Shown: positions 21,838 through 32,866, counted from the first letter of the stretch. The stretch is DNA of 64,000 nucleotides from Chondrus crispus (GCF_000350225.1 NW_005178572.1:124001-188000); one strand, 5' to 3'. The notes: generated by a model from the letters alone, not told the origin. Numbers and translations are program-made.

Positions 21838-24800
21838 CCATCGTAAATAGAATTAGTAGGTTAGAGACAACAGAGAGGTCAGAACTTCGAGAAAGGAACA
21901 CATCTACGGGGTTCGCAGATAAGGAGTTTGAAGGAAAGGAGAGCAAGGCAGAGAAGCGAGACTGTATCCTTGGATGAGGCATTGAGCCTCTCGGAAAACA
22001 CACACGCTTCATCACGGTACGCACCAGAAATGACATTTCGAACGGACGGTCCGCCCACGTGGGGGGGATGATGAAATCAAATTATATATACATATGTAAG
22101 CGTGTCGACAACAACCCGCTGAACAGGCGACACAAGTGAAGAGTCGATTCCAGCCATGCTGTGAAATTATAATCAAAAAGCAGGAAAAATTACGGCAGCT
22201 GCGGTACGCACGATAAGTGGTGATCGTTTGCCACAGTCGGCGACATAACTATTCTAAGTCGCCCCGCAGCCAAGCCCCACCCGACCTCACACGAAGCCGA
22301 TCGTCACACTCACTGCTAACACACTGCCCATGCTCGCCGAGCACGAAGATTCGTCCAAAGGGACCACCCTCAGAAGAGCGCGATTACGAATTCACCCGCG
22401 GTGACCGACGTCGACGCTCACAATCGGTCCTATTATATTTTTTCCAGGACGGTCGACTTAGCACTTACCCATCATGATTTCTCTTCAACTCTGTCGTTTC
22501 TTTGTTTCTTTGTTTTATTCACTTTCCTCTTTTCTGTTTTGTTATTGTTCTGTTCAAGTTATTATTATTTTCTGTGTCGTCAAGGAGACGACCCCGCACT
22601 GCGGGGGTCGATCAGAAGAACCTACAAGGAATAAGAAGGAGGCTATTGTCACGCCAATGAGAAGGGGAACCCTACAGTAGACCCAAGATTCGAAACAAGG
22701 CGTTCCATTGAGAACGAAGAAGAAGCCCCTTCCCCCCCCCGTGGGGATGCGTGCAATGAGGCGCGAAGGACGAGCGAGGGTCGTACGAGACCTGATGAGC
22801 ACCAAGCGGACAGTATGGTCCGTGTCGCGAAAGAATACGTCGGAAACCCTGAAGGATGCCCTCCCACCTTGTACATGCAATTACTTTCGTGGCGACTCTC
22901 TTCACTTTTTTACTTTTTTCCTTTACCGTGCAGAAGGCACTGACGAGACACGTAATTATAATAGCCCCACGGGGTGAAGCTTCCAACTGATGGAGACCTC
23001 TCAGGCAACGTTCACCGTATACGTGAACCGGCTACTGTGTCTTGTCATTTTTTTGTTTTGTTTCGAGGTTAATCTACGCGGGACGAATGGTATCGTTAGC
23101 TCCTTGGGAGAAAGAGTCAAATCTAAGAAAGGGAGTCCGAACCCCCGACGAGGCCTGGTGCAAGTTTCATTGAGATCCTCGATATTGGCTTGAAAAAAAA
23201 TGCGTACCGGCACAACCTTCATTGGGTGTGCACCGTGAGAGCATCAGCTCAATATTCGTGCTCAATTGTGCTTAGGACGAGCCCTCGGGCCGGGCGACGC
23301 ATCAGTCAGTCCGCGACAGGATCATCGATCTCACCCTACAACAGTTGTATTTTTCTGTACTCCCATTTCTCCTTTGTCATCAGGGATTGAACGCAAGAGC
23401 GCCTGCGCGGTGTCCCGTCTGGAAAACTCTGACGTCCTTGAGTACAGACTCCATGAATAATGGCGACGTACCGTCGGCAACGAGAATTAATCCTGAGACC
23501 TCTCATCTGAGGAAAGAACAGAACGGTGATGAGATGGGATTGAGACGCAGATCAACGCATGGGGCCTTCCTTCATTAAGGTGATTTCCTACGAAAGGAGA
23601 CGAAGGTTTATACAGCGTAAGAGGAAACTTTTGAAAGATTTTAGTTCAGCACTTGACAAAACCTGGAGTGCTTTGCTTATTGAGGAAATCGGGGAGAACG
23701 CGGAGGAACGGGGACGTCTCGTATGCATTGGACGACCTCAGGTCGTTGGGATCTGAGAAACCAATTTGACTTGGGAGCATGAGCACATTGCATGCCAACA
23801 CACGAAAACGGAGGTGTCAAACATCGTTTGAAAATATTAAGGAAATTAAGGAGAACCCTAGTCACCGCAAGAACTCACGCCGGTTTGTTGGCATAAGCCA
23901 CAGCCGCCGATCTCACGACATATCACAATGCCAAAAGAGGGGAGGATCTGGACTACGACCCCCCTCCCCCTCTCACTCACAGGGCGCCAACCATCACTGT
24001 GATCGCTTAGTCATGATGATCACGCACGTACGTCGAGAAGGATGACATTCAAGAAAAAGGGAAAGGACGGAGTCCTAGTCACGCGACTTTCGGGAAGTGC
24101 TCCCGAGCGAGAACGCGCTGTTCGCGCATAGCGAAGAGTTTCGCCCGTCATTTTCGGACCGCCGGTACGCTGAGTGACCTCGCCAATGGCCTCGCACACG
24201 AGTTGTCAACTGGTTTTCACGACCTACAGGTTACACGCGCCGCCCCGTGTCCCTAATGACAGAGCGAGGGCAACTCGCCCGAAAGCAAGGACGAAAACGC
24301 CAAGTTAGGCAACCGAGCGGATGACACTATGTGAGAATGGGGTTGCCGTGAACCCCGGGATACCATCTAAATGTATGAACCGAGACCGGATCAAGATGGC
24401 AGCTCATCGCGACGTGATCAACTAATCGTAATACGTACGACCGGACGTGTACGAGGAATCCTCGTCGCCACCTCAACTAGTTGCGACTCGCCGTCAGGAC
24501 ACAGTCCGCTACCTCAGGTAGCAATCTAACAGTAAGAGGGACGCCCCGAACGAGATCACGGGCAACGAAATTGACGTCTCCACACCTATCGCGCCGCGAA
24601 TCTGAGTCTGCACGTTAGGGATGTTTTCAAAGAGAGAGAGGGTAGAACCTACGTGTGAATGAACCGAGTTCTTGACCCCGCCGGAGTCGGGAGAGCAGAG
24701 GCTTCCCCGCGGAGCTTCCGTCGTCGGTTCAATATTTTTCATGGCATGAAATGTGAACAGGGGAAAGGGCTTCCGATCGAGGAACTAAAAAAAAACGGAC

Positions 24801-25738
24801 AGCAATGAAACGGAAGGTCGCGGAAATGGCGAATGCCACTGAAGGCGTACAGGGGAACTGAGTCGAACCGGCAACTACAACAGAGAAAAATTGTAGGGAG
24901 TCATGGTAGCGACGCTCCTTGTCAGAATGACAGTTTTCGAGGGATTAGGAAACCGAGGGCGGCTCGCCGCGCGAAAAAGAGGAGGTAAGTGAGGAATTTG
25001 AAGAGGTAAAAAGGGGAAGACAAAAAGAGGAGGTAAGTGAGGAATTTGAAGAGGTAAAAAGTGGAAGACAAAAAGAGGAGGTAAACAACAAAAGAGGAGG
25101 AAAGGGAAGACGCACATCGAGGATGGGAGAAAGAGAATGCGCAGGAAATTGGGGGAAATTGAGAAATGAAGAGGAGGACCGAAAAGCGGACCACCTCAGA
25201 GACCCTAAGGGGGACTGTATTCCCTTCAGAAGGAATCCCCAAACGGGCAACGGAGCAACTGAAGATGCGATCATTGACGACGTCTCGTGGATGGCTGAAC
25301 AAAAAGGGGGGAGGGCGACTAGAAAAATTGTCTGGGACCGCCACGTCCCCGCCTACGGCAAGAAGAGGGCAAACGAAAGGAGGAAGTCGGAGATGCCGTA
25401 AACACGCACGTTGGCGCCCCCGTTAGGCAGAGTCAGGGCGTAGGAAAAGAGGGAGAAAAGCGGTCAAGGATAAAGAAGAGGAATTGAAGAGAAGGAAATA
25501 TAGGGGAATCAGGAAAGGGAAAACTGAAAATGCAAAAGAGGAGGAAGTGGGAAATAACAGGAGATGCGCAGGTGGGTTCTTTTTATCGCCCAAAGGTCGT
25601 ACGATAAAGTCGCTAGTCGACTATCAGGTGGGCAGGATGGGAAAAGAAGGACAGGTCGCAAGGAAGTGCTGTGGCCGCCGTCTCAACGAGACTATGCCCC
25701 AAGGGATTTTCCCTTTGGAAGGGAGGTGACAAGCCGAG
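21838..25738 (+). other. Long non-coding spacer of the young Ty3 element
   Basis: Nearly 4 kb between pol and the antisense remnant contains no protein I can support. It is T-rich at 22450-22600 and strongly purine-rich on the plus strand at 24870-25740, with scattered short AC-rich pieces. Such spacers after pol are known in large plant Ty3 elements. A 48-bp minisatellite lies within it. Confidence 0.6.
24974..25084 (+). repeat. 48-bp minisatellite in the spacer
   Basis: Units start at 24974, 25022 and 25070 with AAAAAGAGGAGGTAAG; the third is partial. The first two differ at one position (GGGGAAGAC versus GTGGAAGAC). The length is a multiple of three, so it would be a 16-residue repeat if translated. 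Confidence 0.85.
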
Positions 25739-26300
25739 CTAGAACTCGCAAGTCGTCCAGGGACGCCCCCTGGAGAGCTTCTCCCTCCACACCATGAGCC
25801 ATGAGAAGGCGATGGTAAATGGCGGCAGCAGAGGTATTTTCTTTGGGAATTGTAGATGATGGAGGGCCCGAGGTAGGGGCGAGGAGCGGACCCTCAGGTG
25901 AAGGGCAAGCCGGACGTGGGGTCGGATCCCCGGCAGACGGTGGGGCTTCCCGAATTGAAATGGTTCCCGTCGAGCAGCTCGCAGGGATAAGGAGGAGCGA
26001 CCGCGCGGGGAGGAGTGACGTAGGATGGAGGTGGGTATAGTGATGCGGGCGCGCCAGTCAAAGGTGTGAATGGCCTGCAAAGGGAGGTTACCGGGCAACA
26101 TGCCCGCATCATCGGCGAAATTATTTTTGATGCCGTCGAGGTCGCGGACGCCCACAGAGGAGAACCATTGAGCAGAAGCAAACAGGGCTGCGTTATCACG
26201 CATGGTTTTGTTCTGCAGCTCCTCGAGCGAAGGATGACGGCGGGCTACCCAAGAGGAATGGTAGCCCGGATGGAAGGCCGGCTCGGCAGGGATGGTAACA
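25739..26300 (-). pseudogene. Antisense coding remnant 3, young Ty3 element
   Basis: On the minus strand, just inside the 3' LTR, an open stretch carries a YH...ELQNKT...DNAALFASAQW...GVRD pattern. It aligns with residues 76-112 of the antisense ORF at 8672-9889 (YH...ELWGRN...DDALLFERAHF...GLRD). Similarity weakens downstream, and the stretch is shorter than the 405-codon relative. It therefore looks like a decaying copy of the same accessory gene, even though the element's pol is whole. Function unknown. Confidence 0.55.
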
Positions 26301-26531
26301 GGGGGTAGACGGGGTATGGAAGGAAGACCCGGGGCACTTCGAACTTGCGAGGAAAGCCAACGCCCGGACGTCTACGGGTGGCACTATCGTCCGAGTGTTC
26401 CAATAGAGAAGGAAGCATTGTATTTTCGTCTTACCCTTGCTAGAACGCCGCGCAGAGTGATTGATGACCGGGAAACACGGTCAGCAGCGGCAGGAGATTA
26501 TACGATGGCTGGGCGTTGCGCAAGGGCGCTC

Positions 26532-26541
26532 AGAAGGGGGA
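26532..26541 (+). other. Polypurine tract of the young Ty3 element
   Basis: The purine run AGAAGGGGGA ends two bases before the 3' LTR start at 26544. Confidence 0.75.
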
Positions 26542-26543
26542 TA

Positions 26544-27625
26544 TGTAGTGCAATACGCACCTGAAAAGGGGGGTGAAAAGAAATGAAAATGATGGGGTAT
26601 GACAAGCAAAAGTGGAAATCATTTCACTTTATTATTTTAATTATTAATTTTAATTATTAATTTTAATTAGTTGCATATTAGTTATTTAACATTAGATTAG
26701 ATCTAGGATCTAGCGCCGAGAGCTACTGTAGTGGCTCCGGCCGGGCGATATATTCCTTAGCCCTCTGACGACCAAGTCAGTAAAGGTAACCCGAGTTGCC
26801 GGAGTTGAATGTCGCCTTGGTCGAAGTCCGTCCCTACCAAGACGCTCCCTTTTACCTAAGCCTACGACATCCTTCAGCGCTCGGGGACCCCATTCCTTTT
26901 TCCTTTATTTCCCAATCGAACCCGAGTTGCCAGAGTCTGATATCGCCTTGGTTGAAGTCCGTCTTTTACAAGACATTCCCTTTAACTACAGATTACTTTA
27001 TCCTTTGCGCTCGGGGGTCCCCTTTTTCCTTATCAATTTTCCTTTACTTTCCTATCCTAATTTCCCTTAATCTTGAGTTGGTCCCACCTTGTAGGATTGC
27101 GATCCGCAACGTGACGTCATTTGCCATCGGGCTTCTGTGTTGGTGCACCAGTGGTGCTTTTCTCAGTGTTGGTTCCATCGGAATCTGGTTGCGACCGATC
27201 CGTTGTTGGTACTTTGCCATCGGGCAGTACGGCGGTGTAGCGCTGCTACGTTTTCTTCTTTCCCGACAGGCTACGTTGCGACGTCCCCGTCGAAGACCTT
27301 ATCAAGGGTATAAGGTGTACAAGGCGCTCTTCGAGCATTGGATTTATGACCCATCGGACCAGGTTTACATAAACACCCCTCCGAACTCGTCGAGCAGTCG
27401 CCTTTACAAGTCTCTACCACCATTTACCGATCCCGGGCTGGGCCCTTCTCTTTGCCCCCCCCTATCAGGGATCCGAGCTACTGCGGGCCGCAAACCCGCT
27501 TAAAGAGGACAGGGAGCTTCGAACACTCCGTAGCGCTGTGCCGTTGGCAGTTGTTGTTTTTGTTGCTGTTGTTTGTGTTGGACCGTCGGACCTTGGTCTC
27601 TGCCTAACAGGCACATTGCACTACA
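26544..27625 (+). repeat. 3' LTR of the young Ty3 element
   Basis: It is 1082 bp, the same length as the 5' LTR, with five substitutions between them by eye. It starts TGTAGTGCAAT and ends ATTGCACTACA. Confidence 0.95.
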
Positions 27626-27630
27626 AAATT

Positions 27631-27913
27631 CTTCTCGTTCACGCTCTGTCGTTCTCCTCGCTCGCGCCCTAGGACTCTCGTGGCCACGTCGCGTGTTGCT
27701 TCCCCGCTCTCGCGCACGGTTCGTTGGCCGTGTGTTAGCCCCGCTGAGTCGAGAGCACTGCGTCGTTCGCTTCTAGTCTCCGTGGTTCGCGAGCACACCC
27801 GGGTTCTACAGTCGCCCGAAAGCCTCTATTACTTCCCCCTAGCTACCTAGTACACGACCCCACAAACGACCATTGTTTTAGCACGTGACCACGTTTCGCG
27901 TTCTACTACAGGG
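27631..27913 (-). repeat. 5' LTR of the minus-strand gag element, second part
   Basis: This stretch follows the young element directly and ends in TTCTACTACA at 27913. Joined in order with 13425-13830 it gives an LTR-sized unit of about 690 bp with TGTAG and CTACA ends. No second copy is in the window to confirm it. Confidence 0.4.
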
Positions 27914-28518
27914 GTGAAGCGGGACACCAGCTAACGGCACCGGGCAGCGGGCCCGGGTAGCGTGGTAGAGCGGGACGGGGGGACGCGGGCACGCGCGAGC
28001 GATTCGACGCCTCGACGCCCCGGCGCGGTACTGGGCAACGATCCAGTACCGACGGGCGGAGGCGGAGCCGGCTCGTGGGCGTACCGGGCGCGTCCTCAAC
28101 CGGCGCTCGATGCCGCTCTAAGGTAGTTAGCGAGCGCTACCCTAGAATAAGCGGGAAGTCGGACCTTGATGATCGGTGGGTGACAAGTCCGTGCTTGTCC
28201 TCCTCCACCGCCGCCGGTGCGCTCCATATTTAATATACAAAACAATCTATAACACTACAGTACCGAAGTACTGTAGTGGACTACTGTAGTACAGATCGGA
28301 CGGTACTGTAATACTGTCAGCCATCGAGGCTGACAGTACACGAGTGTGTTCGCGCTTCAGTCCCGCGCGGTACACATGTACACGTGTGTGCCCTGTACCC
28401 GAGGGGTACACGTGGCCACGCGCGGTAGTACTGTAGAGCATCGGGCTCTACAGTATTGGATCCCGTTGTTGATCTAATCTAACTAAAAAGCCCCAGGGGG
28501 GGTTATACTACAACCGGG
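27914..28518 (+). repeat. LTR-like segment rich in hairpins
   Basis: GC-rich DNA followed by an LTR-like stretch that ends just before a primer-binding core at 28519. Clear stem-loops are CACTACAGTAC/GTACTGTAGTG (about 28252-28277), ACTGTCAGCC/GGCTGACAGT (about 28313-28337) and CTGTAGAGC/GCTCTACAG (about 28431-28453). G-box cores lie at about 28374 and 28405, and an AT-rich TATA-like patch at about 28226-28245. No gene is visible. Confidence 0.4.
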
Positions 28519-28628
28519 TGGTCTCCCGTTACAACCCGCGTTCCGAACACGCGTGCTCAGCCCTGGGGTTATACGCCGCGACCCTAGTGCACGACAGGAA
28601 GTTTAGGCTAATTTTTTCTTTGAGGTTG
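28519..28628 (+). other. Primer-binding site and leader fragment
   Basis: TGGTCTCCCG at 28519-28528 is followed by about 100 bp resembling the leader at 10514-10620, including the shared AGTGCACGACA. It then gives way abruptly to MoCo-sulfurase-like coding sequence. Confidence 0.5.
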
Positions 28629-28639
28629 AGTACAGATGA

Positions 28640-30880
28640 CGGCGGCACGCCGCGCCGGTCCTGCGCTACCTCAACGCCGACCTTGCCGACTACTGCATGG
28701 TCTTCACGCTCAACGCCTCAGTCTCCATCAAGCTCGTCGCAGTGGCCTTCTCCTTCTCCCCCTGTTCCACGCTCCCCATCCTCGCTGACAACTACAGCTC
28801 TGCCAAAGGCATCCGCGTCCACGCACGCCGCGCCGCCGCCACCACCTACGTCCCGCTCACCCTCGCCATGCGCTGCGCGCCGCTCGCCCTCTACCCGCAC
28901 AACCGCAATACCGACGCCGACAACCTCTTCGCCTTTGCCGCCCAGTCCAACTTCTCGGACGTCAGGCGAGACCTCGCCGCTGCCAGCGCCTCTCAAAGAC
29001 ACGGCTTCTTGGTACGTCCTTCTCGGCGGCGCCGCCTTCGTACCCATCTCATGGCTCGCCCTCTTCGCCGTCCTCCCCGACTCTAGGGGATTAGAGGATA
29101 GCGCCGAAAGCCATGGCGACACTGGAAGGGATTTTGAAAAAGTGAAAGTTGATGACGCGAATTGCGACGGAAATCGTGAGGAGCAGCATGCCAATATCAG
29201 TTTCTCCAAATGGGCCGACAACCCCCTGCCAGGCTCCATGACATCCCCCCTCGGCAGCAGCAATCGCAGACTCGGCGACATGAGGCTCCCCCCCGAGCGC
29301 ACAGTCGCGGACAGGACAGAGGCGACGGAGGAACGGTGACGGTGGTAGTCGCCCCGCGCACGCTCTCGAGCAGCTCTGGGAGGACGACGGGCACGGTGGG
29401 GTGCGGGTTGTTGCGGTGAGATGTTATTGTAGTGCAATAGCACTGCGGTGGAAGAAATAATATGCCGGGATCGGGGGGTTAACGTGTGAATATTTGCACA
29501 GTTTTTATTTTAATTATTTCATTTTAAATAGTTAATTTGGTTACCATTAATTTAGCTGACAGTAGGTTAGATCTAGGATCTAGCACCGCGAGCTACTGTA
29601 GTGGCTCCGTCGGGGCGATATATACCCAAGCCCATTGACCACCAAGTCAGTAATGGTAACCCGAGTTGCCAGAGTCTGATATCGCCTTGGTCGAAGTCCG
29701 TCTTTTACAAGACATTCCCTTTTACTACAGATTACTTTATATTTTGCGTTCGAGGGTTCCCTTTCCTTTTCTTTTACTTCCCTATCCTTTTCTATCTCTA
29801 TTCCTACCTATTTTCCCTTATCTTGTGTTGGTACCATCGGCCTCGGTTGCGACCGAACCGGTGTAGGTGTCTTGGCCATCGGGCGACACAGTTGACGTAG
29901 CGCTGCTACTGTGACCCATTTTCCGACGTAGATTGTTGCAATGACGTCTCCCTCGAAGGGATTTGTAGTGTGTACAAGCCAGTGTTGGTGCCATCGGCCT
30001 CGGTTGCGACTGAACCGGTGTAGGTGTTTCGAGCCATCGGGCGGCACAGTTGACGTAGCGCTGCTACTTTCATTTAATCCCGTCGGACTGCGTTGCGACG
30101 CCCCCGTCGAAGGCCTTGTCGCGTTACAGGCGCCAAAGAAGCTCAACGAGCATTGGCCTTACAACCCAGTGGAACTGGGGTAGCTACGTACACGCCTCAC
30201 CCCACACTTGTCGAGCAGTTCTCTTCGTAAGTCTCTACCACATCGATCCCGGGCCGGGCTGTTTCTCTGTGCCCCCCCTATCAGGGATCTGAGCTACTAC
30301 GAGTCGCAAGCTCGTTTAAACGGAGAAGGGAGAGTCGGACACTCCGTAGCGCTGTGCCGTCGGCAGTTGTTCTTTTGTTGCTGTTGTTGTTTTTGCTGGA
30401 CCATCGGACCGCGGTCTCTGCCTGACAGGCGCATTGCACTACAGTTATGTGAAGAGGGACGGAACGGTTGGTGGGGCGGACTACCTGAAGAGGCGGATAG
30501 CAGGCACGTGCAAAAGGGGGTACGGGGGAGGGCGTTATACGTCGAGGCAAGGGGGGATGGACGCGGTCCCATGATGGGGTGAGGGAAAGATATGGGAGGG
30601 AAGGCGAAGTGGTGGCAAGGGCGTGACGGAAGTCCACTGCGGCGGATCATGGGGGAATTGGGTCAGGCATGCAAATATTTTAGTGAGCGCTACTGTAGAA
30701 TGGGCATATGGGCACGATTGCTTTCGATGTCCTAACCCTGAGCGCGTCCCGAGTCGACGCACGCCATATCGAGAAGGCCGCCAACAAGCAGAACATCTCG
30801 CTCCGCACCGGCTGCTTTTGCAATCCCGGCGTAGCCGAGAGTGCTTTCAAGCCCCACGCCTCACGTACCAGCGAGTGCGT
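28640..30880 (+). pseudogene. MoCo-sulfurase-like (class V aminotransferase fold) pseudogene
   Basis: Two separated stretches resemble molybdenum cofactor sulfurase, the PLP enzyme that puts a terminal sulfur on the molybdenum cofactor of aldehyde oxidase and xanthine dehydrogenase. The first (about 28640-29080) has FTLNASVSIKLVAVAF, LADNYSSAKGIR and FAAQSNFSDVR, as in the N-terminal NifS-like domain. The second (about 30708-30860) has GTIAFDVLTLSASRVDARHI and the Cys motif SLRTGCFCNPG that carries the persulfide. A weak middle piece, GGTVTVVVA, lies near 29330. The middle of the domain, including the PLP-lysine region, is missing or unrecognisable; stops follow 29080; frames differ; and a solo LTR (29428-30443) sits inside. 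It is a dead gene or gene fragment. Cysteine desulfurase relatives are the alternative. Confidence 0.7.
29428..30443 (+). repeat. Solo LTR of the Ty3 family (TSD GTTAT)
   Basis: It is 1016 bp, starts TGTAGTGCAAT and ends ATTGCACTACA. It is flanked by the perfect 5-bp duplication GTTAT (29423-29427 and 30444-30448). It resembles the 1082-bp LTRs of the young element over most of its length but is clearly older or a sister subfamily. A lone LTR with a target duplication is what recombination between the two LTRs of an element leaves. Confidence 0.92.
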
Positions 30881-31078
30881 TCAGCTGAAAACGAACAGCT
30901 CCCTGTCCCTGGAACAAGTCTCGAAATGCTGCCCGCCCTGTCTCTGGCATCTCACCCAACTTTCCCATTCGCTCCACCAACAAGTAACACCCTTCAAATG
31001 CGTTTCTGACGCCGAAGCAACACATCAAGCGCATCACACAGAAGCAAGGCATAAAGTTTTAATTGTAAAATCTTAAGC

Positions 31079-32331
31079 TAGTACGCGAGAATAATAAAGC
31101 TCTCCCTCAGTCACCGCTATGTGCAGTTGTGTCATTCGGAATGTCTTTCATCTGCACCCTCCGAGGCTTGGAATTTAAATGCCCAAAGGAATTGCATGGA
31201 CGTATCTCAGTTGAAATCAGGTCCTCATCATCGGGCGAGCTAAATTCTTCTCCGTTTGCGATTAATACGTGTAATGAACTAGAAACCTCACCACAGTAAC
31301 CTGCTTGCGTTTGAAAAGTGCTTACCTCTTCCTGCAAGTACTTTTCCAAATCAGCAAGCATCTTTCTTTCTGCAAGGCGAAGGTACTTTGCCCTGGCCTG
31401 GGCGCTCACCCCCGGGGGTGAGCGCCCAGGCCAGGGCAAAGTACCGCGAGGCCTCGCTAGAGAAACATTCACGTCGTTCTCTCAGCTTCGCTAGCACCAA
31501 TGCCTGTTCCGCCACCGACTTCCTTTGCCGAACTTTTCCGAGGAACTCCAGCTTTTCGTTTGATTCCTTTTTACGCGTAGTGCATTGCTTATGTTCTTCG
31601 TTTTTTTGACGCCTACTGGGCGGTAAATGGCGTCTGGTCGTTGCAACACGGATGCTTCTGTTTCCTGAGACTCCTCTATCTCGACAGCATCGTCATCATA
31701 AATCGCAGCAGCAGCCTCTGCCCTCTTTTTGAGCTTCCTTGCGCTTCTCGGATTTTGATGCTACCTCATCAATCGAAGCTAAAACTTCGCGCTAGACAAA
31801 ATTTTCCAAGCTTCGGGAAATGGGAAAGGTCTAGCAGGCTCGACAGGATTCGGAGAACAGTAAAAGTACATTTCTGTTGCTGAACTTACTTGGCCATTAT
31901 ACGTAGCTGTAAAAATTCTCCTGCAATCCGAATACATCACGTCGCCGGTCATCGCCGCCATAATTCGTTTCATGTTTGCCTCCATTTTTAAGCATGCCGC
32001 TTTGATATCCTTAAATTGTTGTCGGAGTGAGCAACCGGATCGTGGTTCCAGCGGTAGCAACCCATCTCCCTGATCGTAATGTTGTGTAATCAAATCATGG
32101 TACCTCTGTTCGATCTGAGCTTCGAATGTTGCTTTTCGCTGCGATGTACCATTGCGCGCGTTCTCAGACACAGAGATGTACGCTTTGCACGCAACGAGGT
32201 CCTCGAACGGTGTGCATGAATTTCCCCATCCCATGGCTGACAAACAAAGGAAATAAAAGAGATACTTTAGTGAAAGGAAAGGGTCGTAGAGATGGCATAC
32301 CTGTGTCATTCATGATTAAATGGGTACCCAT
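31079..32331 (-). pseudogene. NAM-associated/Myb-SANT-like gene, decayed
   Basis: Minus-strand coding resembles the NAM-associated (Myb/SANT-like) protein, a trihelix DNA-binding protein often carried by PIF/Harbinger transposons. A first exon (ATG at 32331 or 32313) joins at a GT...AG intron (32237-32300, 64 bp) to a long exon with TPFEDLVACKAYISVSEN, CSLRQQFKDIKAACLKME and FPFPEAWKIL. The C-terminal part has RPVGVKKTK, the P-G-K-K-K motif of the family, and a charged coiled coil. The C-terminal coding stretches lie in different frames (changes near 31779 and 31580), and a perfect 64-bp palindrome (31382-31445) interrupts the coil. It is therefore a pseudogene. It may come from the same transposon family as the transposase at 34630-36912. 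Confidence 0.6.
31382..31445. repeat. Perfect 64-bp palindrome, no loop
   Basis: The two 32-base arms are exact reverse complements meeting at CCCCC/GGGGG (31413/31414). It interrupts the coiled-coil coding part of the NAM-like pseudogene. It could be a fold-back insertion, a templated repair product or an assembly artefact. Confidence 0.95.
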
Positions 32332-32866
32332 TCGTGCATGTGAGCAAATGTGCAAGGCCTTGGCGCGCTCTTTTCGTCGTGGAGCACTTATCGACGGCGG
32401 GGGGGGGGGCAGTTTGGGTAGCATGTAAAAGTCGCGAGAATCGCGTATCTGAAAATGACCCACAGACGTGGGCATAAGGATGGGATGGTGGTGGTGCCCA
32501 GGGCCGGACGAGAGATGCCTAGAAATGTTAATCACGTGTACCACGTGGCGAATAGAACCGGTCTTTTCAACGGTCTATTTCAGGGCCTGAATAGATCCTA
32601 CGATAGACCCGCGCTATCTTTGGATAGGGATAGACCCAAAACATTTCAACGAGTGGAGACGAAATTGTCGAATGGGTTTAAAAATATAGGCCATAGATCA
32701 TTAGACCCAAAAAACATCAACTAGTGGAGATGCTCTACGGCGCCTGTTGGAAGGGAGGAGGTTGTTCGCAATTTAGAGAGTAGTTTTGGGACTTCTCTGA
32801 ATGATAGTTCCTTAAAAAAGTGGCCTAGACGTTTTCCGTCTCGTCGACAAGGGCGGGAAGAGAGTA
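32332..32866. other. Gene-free DNA with possible transposon end
   Basis: No gene seen. A run of ten G lies at about 32399. On the minus strand the stretch ending near 32733 begins GAGCATCTCCACTAG, which resembles the terminal inverted repeats of plant PIF/Harbinger elements. It may be the outer end of the element that carried the NAM-like gene; no partner end was found. Confidence 0.35.

Larger units (their letters stand above)
13831..27625 (+). mobile_element. Young Ty3/gypsy chromovirus with paired LTRs
   Basis: The element is 13.8 kb with two LTRs of 1082 bp each. Its order is LTR, primer-binding site, gag, pol, a long non-coding spacer, an antisense coding remnant, polypurine tract and LTR. 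I count five substitutions between the LTRs (about 0.5 percent), so the insertion is recent. The flanks AACTT and AAATT match at four of five positions and may be the target duplication. Pol looks whole; gag has a few breaks. It sits inside the LTR of the minus-strand gag element. Confidence 0.93.

Noticed and set aside
23400-24900. Possible host exons in the spacer of the young Ty3 element
   Set aside because: Only short frames without motifs or plausible splice-linked coding were seen.
28718-29443. Minus-strand frame of 241 codons over the MoCo-sulfurase-like stretch
   Set aside because: Shadow of GC-rich plus-strand coding remains; no motif of its own.
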